Source: Psychrobacillus sp. FSL K6-4046 (GTDB lineage Bacteria; Bacillota; Bacilli; Bacillales_A; Planococcaceae). Taken from it: a stretch of 64,000 nt of DNA. Shown here in pieces: positions 1 to 7,769 of this stretch (its first letter is position 1; every line of letters begins with the position of its first letter). The position numbers were made by a program, and so were the translations under genes. Location: the NCBI RefSeq assembly GCF_038624605.1, contig NZ_CP152020.1, positions 620,001 to 684,000 of the forward strand, read 5' to 3'. A model generated the notes under the pieces. It did no database searches. It worked only from the letters and a program-made list of their open reading frames with translations, and was not told where the DNA came from.

Positions 1-1
1 T

Positions 2-73
2 AATGCTTCCATTGCTATGATTGTTTCTCCTGTTGTTGAAAAGGTAATCGAACGAGTGAAGACACATGCGTAA
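2..73 (+). CDS. C-terminal end of an upstream gene, possibly alpha-ribazole transporter CblT (partial)
   Basis: The window opens inside a reading frame whose last 23 residues end in VEKVIERVKTHA before a TAA stop. The next gene's ATG at 66 overlaps this end by 8 bases, so the two are probably translationally coupled. In Geobacillus the alpha-ribazole kinase gene cblS is paired with the small membrane transporter gene cblT, and the downstream gene here looks like cblS, so CblT is the inferred identity. The visible fragment is too short to confirm it on its own. Confidence 0.4.
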   Translation, partial: NASIAMIVSPVVEKVIERVKTHA

Positions 74-728
74 TGCTATATTATTGCCAAATGGAATAGT
101 ACTAACCACGGATAATTCGGCAGCGATAGGTGAAAAGGAAAACGATGTGGTGTCTATATCAGATGAGGCAGTAGCCTACTTTGCCGCTCGAGTCTCTATC
201 TTGGAGCAGTGGGCAGCTAGCGCGTACCCACAAACGATAGTGGTTCATAATTTTTCAGGGAATGACAGCTGGAACAAGTATATAAAAGGAATAAAGAAAT
301 TGTTTAATGAGATTGCAGAGGAATGTCCAACCATTACAGGTAGCAGCGAAACGAATATAGAAACCATGCAATCAGCCGTGGCTATTACGATGCTTGGTCA
401 GCAACAGCTAAAACACGATCAAGATGTTCAATGGTATGCCTACGGAAAGCCATGTGTAGGGGAAGAGGTTATTAAAGAAGCAGACAAAATCGCAGACTTA
501 AAAAAAGTTTGGGAGGCAATGAGGTCTGGATTGGTTCATGCTGTTTGGCCGGTCGGCTCTAAAGGAATAGCAGATGAATGTAAGCAACTAAAGCTCGAGT
601 GCGATATGAAAGGCTGGGAAGTCCAAAAATCTGCAGGTCCAGCAACGACGGTACTAGTAGGTATTAATAGGGAGAGACAGCAGGAAGCAAAACTATACTT
701 TGGCGAATACTTTCAAGCAATCATTTAG
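66..728 (+). CDS. cblS: Probable alpha-ribazole kinase (CblS-like, AIR-synthase-type ATP-binding fold)
   Basis: A 220-residue protein that would phosphorylate alpha-ribazole to alpha-ribazole phosphate, allowing a cell to salvage the lower-ligand precursor of cobalamin. The N-terminal segment DNSAAIGEKENDVV resembles the first nucleotide-binding motif of the AIR synthase/selenophosphate synthetase superfamily, and the length fits Geobacillus CblS. It overlaps the preceding gene by 8 bases, as expected for a cblT-cblS pair. Its own terminator follows directly. The window also carries icmF, which encodes a B12-dependent mutase, so a cobalamin salvage role makes physiological sense. The call rests on remembered family features and context; a generic AIRS-like ATP-binding protein is the alternative. 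Confidence 0.5.
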   Translation: MRNAILLPNGIVLTTDNSAAIGEKENDVVSISDEAVAYFAARVSILEQWAASAYPQTIVVHNFSGNDSWNKYIKGIKKLFNEIAEECPTITGSSETNIETMQSAVAITMLGQQQLKHDQDVQWYAYGKPCVGEEVIKEADKIADLKKVWEAMRSGLVHAVWPVGSKGIADECKQLKLECDMKGWEVQKSAGPATTVLVGINRERQQEAKLYFGEYFQAII

Positions 729-917
729 CTTACTTAGCCTTATAAAAAGCAGTCCATTTCCTAGTTGGAACAGACTGCTTTTTTTAGTGATTATAATATT
801 ACCCCTGAGATACATATGATGAATACCTTCATCCCCTGAGATCTTTATAAATAATTCCACATCATTTAATGTAAAAGTTCTTTCAAACCTAACTATATCT
901 CCAATCTTTAAAGACAT
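693..917 (-). pseudogene. Truncated MaoC-like hydratase remnant
   Basis: The minus-strand frame begins MSLKIGDIVRFERTF and continues with DVELFIKISGDEGIHH, which strongly resembles the N-terminus of small MaoC-type (R)-hydratase/hot-dog proteins. A good Shine-Dalgarno sequence (AAGGGGGAGA on the minus strand) precedes the ATG at 917. After about 37 residues (to about position 806) the resemblance stops, and the frame runs through the cblS terminator and into the 3' end of cblS. I read this as a gene that lost its body by deletion, keeping start, ribosome-binding site and N-terminal fold segment. A genuine 74-residue protein is possible but less likely. Confidence 0.5.
744..785 (+). terminator. 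Rho-independent terminator after the cblS-like gene
   Basis: An 11-bp stem (AAAAAGCAGTC paired with GACTGCTTTTT) with an 18-nt loop ends in a T run. It lies 15 bases after the stop codon at 728. Confidence 0.85.
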
Positions 918-1212
918 ATAATCTCCCCCTTAAAAGAATATTATATTACTTGTATAGCCAAGTCTTACTGGATGGTACAACTCGTAAAATCTAATGGAAA
1001 TGAAGCTATTTTTCTCGTCTTACGATTTTGGTATCTTTATCACTCCCAATTGAGGTATATTAAGAGACCGGTATCACCTTCAAAAGAAAGTTTCCGTAGA
1101 GCTTCAAGATGAGTTAATTTCTAGTACTCACTGCCGATAAAAGGAGGGTGATTACTATAGAAACATGGATTTTACGTTTATAGACACGAAAATGTAAAAG
1201 GAGATCAATTGA
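918..1212. other. Intergenic region without a recognised gene
   Basis: About 295 bases separate the divergent MaoC-like remnant and the MHYT gene. It holds the ribosome-binding sites of both neighbours. A second AAGGAGG lies at 1141-1147, followed 17 bases later by a 10-codon ATG frame (1165-1197) just before the MHYT gene; the spacing is too long for a convincing leader peptide. I see no RNA gene or repeat here. Confidence 0.4.
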
Positions 1213-3267
1213 ATGTTTGAAAATTATTTGGAAGAGGATATGGTCGTCATTCAAGGTGACTATGCTACTTCTGTTGTTATATTGTCCATTTTAATAGCCG
1301 TAATAGCCTCATATTCAGCCTTGACGATGAATGGAAGAGCGCAAAGGATTGGGTTTTTTCATCGAAATCTATGGTTAATGTTTGCTTCTATTGCTATGGG
1401 ATTTGGAATATGGTCTATGCATTTTGTTGGGATGAGTGCATTCTCCTTGCCTGTCCATATGACATACAATGTTACACTGACTGTTTTATCTATTGTGCCA
1501 GCAATGGTAGCATCGTTTATTGCCTTTTATTTATCTAACCTGCCGAAAAGAGGGCTTTGGGTTTATATCCTAGCTGGAGTTTCGATGGGAGCTGGTATCT
1601 CTACTATGCATTATATGGGAATGTATGCCATGAAAATGGATATCTTTTATTCTTATAACTACTTAATATTTATAGTTTCTATTGGTATATCAGTGGCAAT
1701 CTCGATGTTAGCCGTCTATATTTTTTCAAACCTGCAACTTTATATGAAAAATCGTTGGATTCAATTATCAACTGCTCTAATTATGGGTTTAGCAGTGTCT
1801 AGTATGCATTATACGGGTATGTCAGCAGTCACTTTTTATGTGCCTAGTGATTTTCATGCACACGCACTAGCACATGACATGGGGAATATAGGTGGTTTAG
1901 TTATCATTGTCACTGCAGGAATGGCGTTACTGCTTGGTATACTTTTTTTATTGGGTCAAATAGATCGTTATGTGGCGTACCACACGAATTTTTTTGATTC
2001 CTTTACAAAACTACCAAACCGGCGACTATTTGAGCAAGATCTTCGAAAGCATTTATTTCCGGAGTACTTAATCATATGGCAGCTTCATGGATTAGAGGAG
2101 CTCAATAAAGAATATAGTTATCAATTCGTTGATGAAGTGATTAAGCTAACAGCTCAAAGATTTCAAACAATGCGACCTCCATCCTCTGAACTATATAGAA
2201 TTGAAGAGAACCGCTTCGCTTTTTTGATGAAGGATGTTAAGGAAAGCTCACATGTAAAAGAAGCTATGCAGAGAATTTCTGAATATCTACAAACGCCATT
2301 CTTTATTGATGGGGAAAAAATATATCTTTCTTCCGTTTGTGCAGTTGCAGAAGCTAACAATAAAACCGAGGCAGCAACCTTGTATGCTAACGCTTTAGCT
2401 GTTATCCGCCACTCCTCTACTAAGTTTGAAAATGAGGTAATATTCTTTGATCCAGCAATTCACACACATGCTTTTGAGCGTGAGATAGTGGATGGAATTG
2501 GTCGTGCCATTAAGATGGGGGAACTGTTCTTAGTCTATCAGCCGAAAGTTTCTCTTAAAGGGAATCAGGTGGAAGGGTTAGAAACCTTACTCAGATGGAA
2601 CCACCCCATTCATGGGTTACTATCCCCGGCCTTGTTTATTCCTATACTCGAAGCACATAATCGAATGGAGAGAGTTACGGACTGGATAATTGAGGAAGTC
2701 TGTAAACAAATCGCAAGTTGGAGGGAAGAGGGGATCTCTTTTGGGCAACTTTCTATTAATATACCTGGAGACTATGTAACCTCACCAAAACTTCTCCAAG
2801 TACTCCAAGCTAATATGCGGAATTATGAGGTGTTAGCCTCTCAGCTGGAGCTTGAAATAACGGAAACGAGCTTTGTCAGAAACATAGAAAAAGCAATCCA
2901 AGCTGTCATCGCTTTTCGAAAGGAAGGGCTATCCGTAGCTTTAGATGATTTTGGCACAGGTGTTTCTTCTTTGTCCTATTTAAAAAAAATGCCTATTTCC
3001 ACGTTAAAGATAGACAAGTCTTTTATAGATGAAATTCCGACATCAGAAAAGGATTCATCCATACTGGAAGCAATGATTGGGCTTGGTCAATCGCTAAAAC
3101 TAACGATTGTGTTTGAAGGCGTAGAAACGAAGGAGCAAATAGAGTTCCTACGAAACACTTGCATCAAGCCGGTTGTACAAGGATATTATTACTCAAAGCC
3201 ACAATCCAGTGAAGAAATAGTGTTGTGGAATCAAGTCCACTTAGCGACATCTAAAGGATTGGCATAG
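1213..3267 (+). CDS. MHYT-GGDEF-EAL membrane protein, probable c-di-GMP phosphodiesterase
   Basis: This 684-residue protein starts with about seven membrane helices carrying three MHYT-type motifs (MHFVGMSAF, MHYMGMYAM, MHYTGMSAV), proposed to bind copper and sense a diatomic gas or redox signal. A GGDEF-like domain follows from about residue 265 (FTKLPNRRLF), but the active-site GGDEF is replaced by EENRF, so diguanylate cyclase activity should be lost. The C-terminal EAL domain (about 430-670) has ETL in place of EAL but keeps the Glu, SINIP, ELEITE, DDFGTG, LKIDKSF, FEGVET and QGYYYSKP motifs, so c-di-GMP hydrolysis is likely. AGGAGA stands 9 bases before the ATG. It is monocistronic with its own terminator. 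Confidence 0.85.
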   Translation: MFENYLEEDMVVIQGDYATSVVILSILIAVIASYSALTMNGRAQRIGFFHRNLWLMFASIAMGFGIWSMHFVGMSAFSLPVHMTYNVTLTVLSIVPAMVASFIAFYLSNLPKRGLWVYILAGVSMGAGISTMHYMGMYAMKMDIFYSYNYLIFIVSIGISVAISMLAVYIFSNLQLYMKNRWIQLSTALIMGLAVSSMHYTGMSAVTFYVPSDFHAHALAHDMGNIGGLVIIVTAGMALLLGILFLLGQIDRYVAYHTNFFDSFTKLPNRRLFEQDLRKHLFPEYLIIWQLHGLEELNKEYSYQFVDEVIKLTAQRFQTMRPPSSELYRIEENRFAFLMKDVKESSHVKEAMQRISEYLQTPFFIDGEKIYLSSVCAVAEANNKTEAATLYANALAVIRHSSTKFENEVIFFDPAIHTHAFEREIVDGIGRAIKMGELFLVYQPKVSLKGNQVEGLETLLRWNHPIHGLLSPALFIPILEAHNRMERVTDWIIEEVCKQIASWREEGISFGQLSINIPGDYVTSPKLLQVLQANMRNYEVLASQLELEITETSFVRNIEKAIQAVIAFRKEGLSVALDDFGTGVSSLSYLKKMPISTLKIDKSFIDEIPTSEKDSSILEAMIGLGQSLKLTIVFEGVETKEQIEFLRNTCIKPVVQGYYYSKPQSSEEIVLWNQVHLATSKGLA

Positions 3268-3297
3268 AAAGCATCGAGTGAGACTCGATGCTTTTTT
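3268..3297 (+). terminator. Rho-independent terminator of the MHYT-GGDEF-EAL gene
   Basis: The inverted repeat AAGCATCGAGT / ACTCGATGCTT has a tiny GAG loop and runs directly into TTTTTT, starting at the stop codon. Confidence 0.9.
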
Positions 3298-3355
3298 CAA
3301 ATTAGGAAAAGATAAGTTTTAGTGGCTAATCGATTCCGCTTTAAAAAGATGGGAG

Positions 3356-4021
3356 TTATTTCTGAGAAAGGCTAGTTTTTTTTAACACCTGATGGATATT
3401 AGAAAAGCTATCAAGAATATAATCCGCATGGATCAGCTCAGCTTCCTGTGAAAAATCAAACCGTACACCAATAGAGAGTAGATTGTTATCTGAAGCAGCC
3501 TTAATATCTGAGGAACGGTCCCCAACTACATACCCTCGCTTTACTCCATTCTCTTTCATGACTAACGACACTAATTCAGATTTATTCCCAGATTCAACTA
3601 AATCAATGCTATACATATCTTTTATCCACCTATTTAGAGTGTAATGCTCCATAATTGCCTCTAGATAGGCAGTTTGTCCATTACTTGCAATATACATGGG
3701 AAAATCCTTTGCAAGGTCCGCTAGAGTAGATTCTACACCCTCATATAATGCACCTCGATCGTTTTGAATCTGTTCGATAAGAGCCATTTGAAACAATTGA
3801 TTACTCTCCTCACGAACTGCATCGCTATGAGCTGGACATAAAGTTTCCCAAACAACGGGTAAAGGTACCCCCATAATCTCTCTGTATGTGTCAATCGGAG
3901 TTTCGCCGCTCCACAGGCCTTTATTTCGCAGTTGCTCAAAAGTAGCCTCAAGAGCAGGCTCTAATATTAGGTTTGTTTGAAACAACGTGCCATCCATATC
4001 AAAAATAATTGCTCGATCCAT
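3356..4021 (-). CDS. HAD-superfamily phosphatase
   Basis: A 221-residue haloacid-dehalogenase-type hydrolase. All four HAD motifs are visible: motif I IFDMDGTL near the N-terminus (nucleophile Asp), motif II IASNGQ, motif III Lys in GNKSELV, and motif IV VVGDRSSDIKAA. A helical cap domain between motifs I and II makes it a subfamily I phosphatase of the phosphoglycolate-phosphatase/beta-phosphoglucomutase type; the substrate cannot be told. I chose the ATG at 4021 because GGAAGG lies 9 bases upstream; the in-frame ATG at 4039 has no ribosome-binding site. It stands alone, divergent from the fadF region. Confidence 0.85.
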   Translation of the reverse strand: MDRAIIFDMDGTLFQTNLILEPALEATFEQLRNKGLWSGETPIDTYREIMGVPLPVVWETLCPAHSDAVREESNQLFQMALIEQIQNDRGALYEGVESTLADLAKDFPMYIASNGQTAYLEAIMEHYTLNRWIKDMYSIDLVESGNKSELVSLVMKENGVKRGYVVGDRSSDIKAASDNNLLSIGVRFDFSQEAELIHADYILDSFSNIHQVLKKTSLSQK

Positions 4022-4227
4022 TGGAACACATCCTTCCATTTAGTATTGATTACTAATCATGATCATTTCACCTTGATAATGACGCCGATTAGCATTGCTA
4101 AGATGCTTAATAGGTTAGGTTATCTAAAGCGTTATATTCGGAGTAGCGCCTATAAGTAATACACCATTAAGATTAAATCTGATTAATGTGAGGGGGGTCC
4201 TCTTTTATGGGGAGGTTTTGTGAGGTT

Positions 4228-4862
4228 ATGGGCCATCTCAAGACTTTTATGGGTCACTTCTTCTAGATTTATGGGACGTTTCTTATAAGATTATGGGACA
4301 CAGTATAACTTTAATGGGCGCTTTGAGAGTTTATGGGCCATCTCAAGACTTTTATGGGTCACTTCTTCTAGGTTTATGGGACGTTTCTTATAAGGTTATG
4401 GGACACATTAAAGACTTTTACGGGCGCTTTCCGAGTTTATGGGCCATATCAAGACTTTTATGGGTCACTACTTCTAGGTTTATGGGACGTTTCTTATAAG
4501 GTTATGGGACACATTAAAGACTTTTACGGGCGCTTTCTGAGTTTATGGGCCATCTCAAGACTTTTATGGGTCACTACTTCTAGATTTATGGGACGTTTCT
4601 TATAAGGTTATGGGACACATTAAAGACTTTTACGGGCGCTTTCTGAGTTTATGGGCCATCTCAAGACTTTTACGGGTCACTTCTTCTAGATTTATGGGAC
4701 ATTTCTTATAAGATTATGGGACACATTATACCTTTAATGGGCGCTTTGCGAGTTTATGGGCCATCTCAAGACTTTTATGGGTCACTTCTTCTAGGTTTAT
4801 GGGACGTTTCTTATAAGATGATGGGACACATTATACCTTTTATGGGCGCTTTGCGAGTTTAG
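4228..4862. repeat. Tandem array: six ~106-bp blocks, each of five ~21-bp ATGGG units
   Basis: Blocks start at 4228, 4333, 4439, 4545, 4651 and 4756 (step 105-106). Each block contains five subunits that begin ATGGGCC, ATGGGTC, ATGGGAC, ATGGGAC and A(C/T)GGGCG, with lengths near 21, 22, 22, 21-22 and 19 bases. Blocks are over 90 percent alike by eye. The flanks (4184-4227) contain one degenerate partial block. No frame survives the mixed unit lengths, so this is taken as non-coding DNA. Confidence 0.9.
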
Positions 4863-4899
4863 GTCACATTACTACTCTCTAATATTGCAGCATGCTTGG

Positions 4900-5021
4900 T
4901 GATTGAAGCGACAGGCGGCGACTCCTGGGGGAACAGCACGAGGGAGAGACTACAGGCTCGATCCGTGCCCCCAGGAAAGCGCCCGCCGAAAGCGAAAATC
5001 TGTGATTTCTAAATCTACTTA
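4900..5021. repeat. 122-bp structured repeat, copy 1 of a direct pair
   Basis: This stretch is identical by eye to 5094-5215. It is GC-rich against an AT-rich background and contains a long imperfect palindrome (CTCCTGGGGG...CCCCCAGGA, with outer GGCGGCG...CGCCCGCC arms). It resembles a GC-rich palindromic element dispersed in many Bacillaceae intergenic regions, as I remember them. Confidence 0.85.
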
Positions 5022-5093
5022 GATGTGAAGGTTATTATTAATCATTTATGTAAAACTCGATCCCAATATCTAAAATCCTTTCCCCATCCTATA

Positions 5094-5215
5094 TGATTGA
5101 AGCGACAGGCGGCGACTCCTGGGGGAACAGCACGAGGGAGAGACTACAGGCTCGATCCGTGCCCCCAGGAAAGCGCCCGCCGAAAGCGAAAATCTGTGAT
5201 TTCTAAATCTACTTA
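5094..5215. repeat. 122-bp structured repeat, copy 2 of a direct pair
   Basis: Second copy of the element at 4900-5021 in the same orientation, separated by a 72-base AT-rich spacer. The lack of visible divergence suggests a recent duplication or gene conversion. Confidence 0.85.
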
Positions 5216-5355
5216 ACAATGCGAGTTTCATTATTAAATTTATATCTATAATTCCTAAATACCATCTGCATTTAATATAATACTTTAACGCAAAGCCTAG
5301 AAGATTAAATTATTTTAAAAAAATAACATTTTTGAAAAGAATATATATTTCCCTA

Positions 5356-5384
5356 TTGACTGAATGCTCATTCAGTTTTAATAT
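5356..5384 (+). promoter_or_regulatory. Sigma-A promoter of fadF
   Basis: TTGACT (5356-5361) and TAATAT (5379-5384) are separated by exactly 17 bases and lie about 75 bases before the fadF ATG. The FadR-like palindrome fills the spacer. Confidence 0.7.
5359..5376. promoter_or_regulatory. FadR-like TetR operator overlapping the fadF promoter
   Basis: ACTGAATG-CT-CATTCAGT is a perfect 8+8 palindrome. It matches the B. subtilis FadR half-site TGAATG/CATTCA, although with a 2-base rather than a longer central spacer. Its place between -35 and -10 implies repression by a TetR-family protein that would be released by long-chain acyl-CoA. Confidence 0.65.
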
Positions 5385-5457
5385 TGTATTAATTCATATA
5401 ATTCTATTATAATGTTATTCTATTAGTAATTAGGCACATCTTAGAGGGGGAAAAGGA

Positions 5458-7611
5458 ATGAATCCATTGTTAATCGCAAACTGGGTGTTATTCATAGGTG
5501 TTGTACTGTATGCGGTATATCTATTTGTATATCTACTACGAACGAGATACGCATACATTAAATTGGGGAAAAAAGTTGAGTTTGAAGATAATGTGAAGGA
5601 AAGACTTCGCAAAATCTGGGTGTATGTATTTGGGCAAAAGAAATTATTAAAAGACAAGAAGAGTGGATCTATTCACGTCATGTTCTTTTATGGATTTATC
5701 TTAGTACAATTTGGAGCAATTGATTTTATCTGGAAGGGACTAGCACCTGATTCACATTTACCGCTAGGACCACTATATCCAGCATTTACATTCTTCCAAG
5801 AAATCGTAACATTAGTTATTTTAGTAGCAGTAATCTGGGCATTCTACCGCCGTTACGTAGAAAAGCTAGTTCGTTTAAAACGTGGATGGAAAAATGGCCT
5901 AGTACTGATTTTCATCGGTGGACTAATGGTGTCTGTATTAGTCGGTAACGGTATGGGAATGATTTGGCATGGACATGAGGCAACCTGGAGTGAGCCTGTA
6001 GCATCTGCTGTTGCAACCGTTTTCCAAGGGATACCTGAGGCAGCCGCAATCACTGTATTCTTTGTTATGTGGTGGATTCACTTATTGTTCCTATTATCAT
6101 TCTTAGTTTATATACCACAATCTAAGCATTTCCATTTAATTACTGGACCTGCAAACGTATATTTTCACCGTCTAGATAAAGTAGGTAGACTACGTCCTAT
6201 TAATTTTGAAGAAGAAGAGGACGAGGAAGCGGATGAAGAGGAAATGCCAGTCTTCGGTGTCGGTCGCGTCCAAGACTTTACACAAGCACAGATGATAGAC
6301 TTCTACGCGTGTGTAGAATGTGGTCGTTGTACGAATATGTGTCCAGCGACAGGAACTGGTAAAATGCTTTCTCCAATGGACTTAATCGTGAAGCTTCGTG
6401 ATCACTTAACATTTACTGGAGCAGTAGAAACGAAACAAAAACCATGGGTACCTTCATTAGCATTCCAAGGAACAAAAGGAAATCAACTAGCGATGGCAGC
6501 TGGTGCAGAAGGTGCAGTCATTGAAGATATTTACAGTCCTTCATTAATCGGTGATGTAATCACTGAGGAAGAGATTTGGGCTTGTACAACTTGCCGTAAC
6601 TGTGAGGACCAATGTCCAGTTATGAACGAGCATGTAGATAAAATTATAGACCTTCGCCGTTATTTAGTAATGACAGAAGGCAAAGTAAACCCGGATGCAC
6701 AACGTGCAATGACAAACATTGAACGTCAAGGCAATCCTTGGGGTCTTAACCGTAAAGAGAAAGAAAACTGGAGAGATGCTCGCCCAGATCTTCATATTCC
6801 TACTGTAAAAGAAGCTTCTAAAGCTGGGGAAGAAATTGAATATCTATTCTGGGTTGGGTCTATGGGATCCTTCGACAACCGTTCTCAAAAAATTGCTTTA
6901 TCGTTTGCTCATCTGATGAATGAAGCAGGAGTGAAATTCGCAATTTTAGGTAACAAGGAAAAGAATTCTGGAGACACACCGCGACGTCTAGGAAACGAAT
7001 TTATGTTCCAAGAATTAGCTGCAGCAAATATTAAAGAATTTGAAAAAGCAGAGATAACGAAGATTGTTACAATCGATCCTCATGCATATAATATTTTCAA
7101 AAATGAATACGGTGATTTTGGTTGGAATGGAGAAGTTCTTCATCATACAGAGTTACTATATGATTTAGTAATGGCGGGTCGCTTAAAACCTAAGCATGCG
7201 GTAAATGAAACAATTACCTTCCATGATTCTTGCTACTTGGGACGTTATAACGATGTGTATGATGCACCTCGTGAAATATTAAAATCGATCCCAGGAGTTC
7301 AGCTAGTAGAAATGGCGCGTAACCGTGAAAACGGGATGTGCTGTGGCGCTGGTGGAGGCTTGATGTGGATGGAGGAGCATGTTGGTAACCGCGTAAACGT
7401 TGCTCGTACAGAACAAGCGTTAGAAGTAAAACCAACCGTTATTTCTTCTGGATGTCCGTACTGCTTAACGATGCTGTCAGATGGTACGAAAGCGAAAGAA
7501 GTAGAAGATACAGTAGGAACATATGATATTGCTGAGCTTCTAGAAAAATCCATCTTCGGTGAGTCAGTGACTGAAATAGAAGAGGTTAACGAAGAACAGA
7601 ATGTTCAATAA
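5458..7611 (+). CDS. fadF: FeS oxidoreductase FadF (YwjF), electron acceptor partner of acyl-CoA dehydrogenases
   Basis: A 717-residue membrane protein believed to pass electrons from acyl-CoA dehydrogenases/ETF to the quinone pool. The first about 240 residues hold several transmembrane helices of NarI/DUF3483 type. Two 4Fe-4S motifs follow (CVECGRCTNMCP and CTTCRNCEDQCP), then two heterodisulfide-reductase-like cysteine-rich domains (DSCYLGRYNDVYDAPREI with MCCGAGGG, and SGCPYCLTM). The length fits B. subtilis YwjF. An acidic Glu/Asp-rich linker follows the membrane part. GAGGGGG precedes the ATG at good spacing. It heads the fatty acid/branched-chain oxidation cluster and is preceded by a FadR-like operator. 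Confidence 0.9.
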   Translation: MNPLLIANWVLFIGVVLYAVYLFVYLLRTRYAYIKLGKKVEFEDNVKERLRKIWVYVFGQKKLLKDKKSGSIHVMFFYGFILVQFGAIDFIWKGLAPDSHLPLGPLYPAFTFFQEIVTLVILVAVIWAFYRRYVEKLVRLKRGWKNGLVLIFIGGLMVSVLVGNGMGMIWHGHEATWSEPVASAVATVFQGIPEAAAITVFFVMWWIHLLFLLSFLVYIPQSKHFHLITGPANVYFHRLDKVGRLRPINFEEEEDEEADEEEMPVFGVGRVQDFTQAQMIDFYACVECGRCTNMCPATGTGKMLSPMDLIVKLRDHLTFTGAVETKQKPWVPSLAFQGTKGNQLAMAAGAEGAVIEDIYSPSLIGDVITEEEIWACTTCRNCEDQCPVMNEHVDKIIDLRRYLVMTEGKVNPDAQRAMTNIERQGNPWGLNRKEKENWRDARPDLHIPTVKEASKAGEEIEYLFWVGSMGSFDNRSQKIALSFAHLMNEAGVKFAILGNKEKNSGDTPRRLGNEFMFQELAAANIKEFEKAEITKIVTIDPHAYNIFKNEYGDFGWNGEVLHHTELLYDLVMAGRLKPKHAVNETITFHDSCYLGRYNDVYDAPREILKSIPGVQLVEMARNRENGMCCGAGGGLMWMEEHVGNRVNVARTEQALEVKPTVISSGCPYCLTMLSDGTKAKEVEDTVGTYDIAELLEKSIFGESVTEIEEVNEEQNVQ

Positions 7612-7656
7612 TAATTGCAATCACAAATTACTTTAAGTAAACTTAAACTAATGAGG

Positions 7657-7682
7657 AAGGGAGTGGAAATACTCCCTTTTCT
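7657..7682 (+). terminator. Rho-independent terminator between fadF and the thiolase gene
   Basis: AAGGGAGT and ACTCCCTT flank a 6-base loop and are followed by TTC. The short T run means termination may be partial. Confidence 0.7.
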
Positions 7683-7693
7683 TAACATTATTA

Positions 7694-7711
7694 ATCGAGC
7701 GAGCGTTCAGT
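7694..7711. promoter_or_regulatory. Degenerate FadR-like operator upstream of the thiolase gene
   Basis: Read on the minus strand, ACTGAACGCTCGCTCGAT matches the palindrome at 5359-5376 at 13 of 18 positions, with one good half-site. It lies 59-76 bases before the thiolase start, so the two transcription units may share a regulator. Confidence 0.4.
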
Positions 7712-7769
7712 CAGTGCTATTTTATTTAAATAATCTTGAAAGCGTATACAAATCAAAGGGGTGACTGTA

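Noticed and set aside
4293-4499. 68-codon frame inside the ATGGG array
   Set aside because: It lies wholly within tandem repeats and begins at a repeat ATG without a ribosome-binding site.
4228-4862. CRISPR array
   Set aside because: Units are continuous, with no unique spacers of regular length between identical repeats, and no cas genes are nearby. The same holds for the arrays at 19049, 30067 and 53087.
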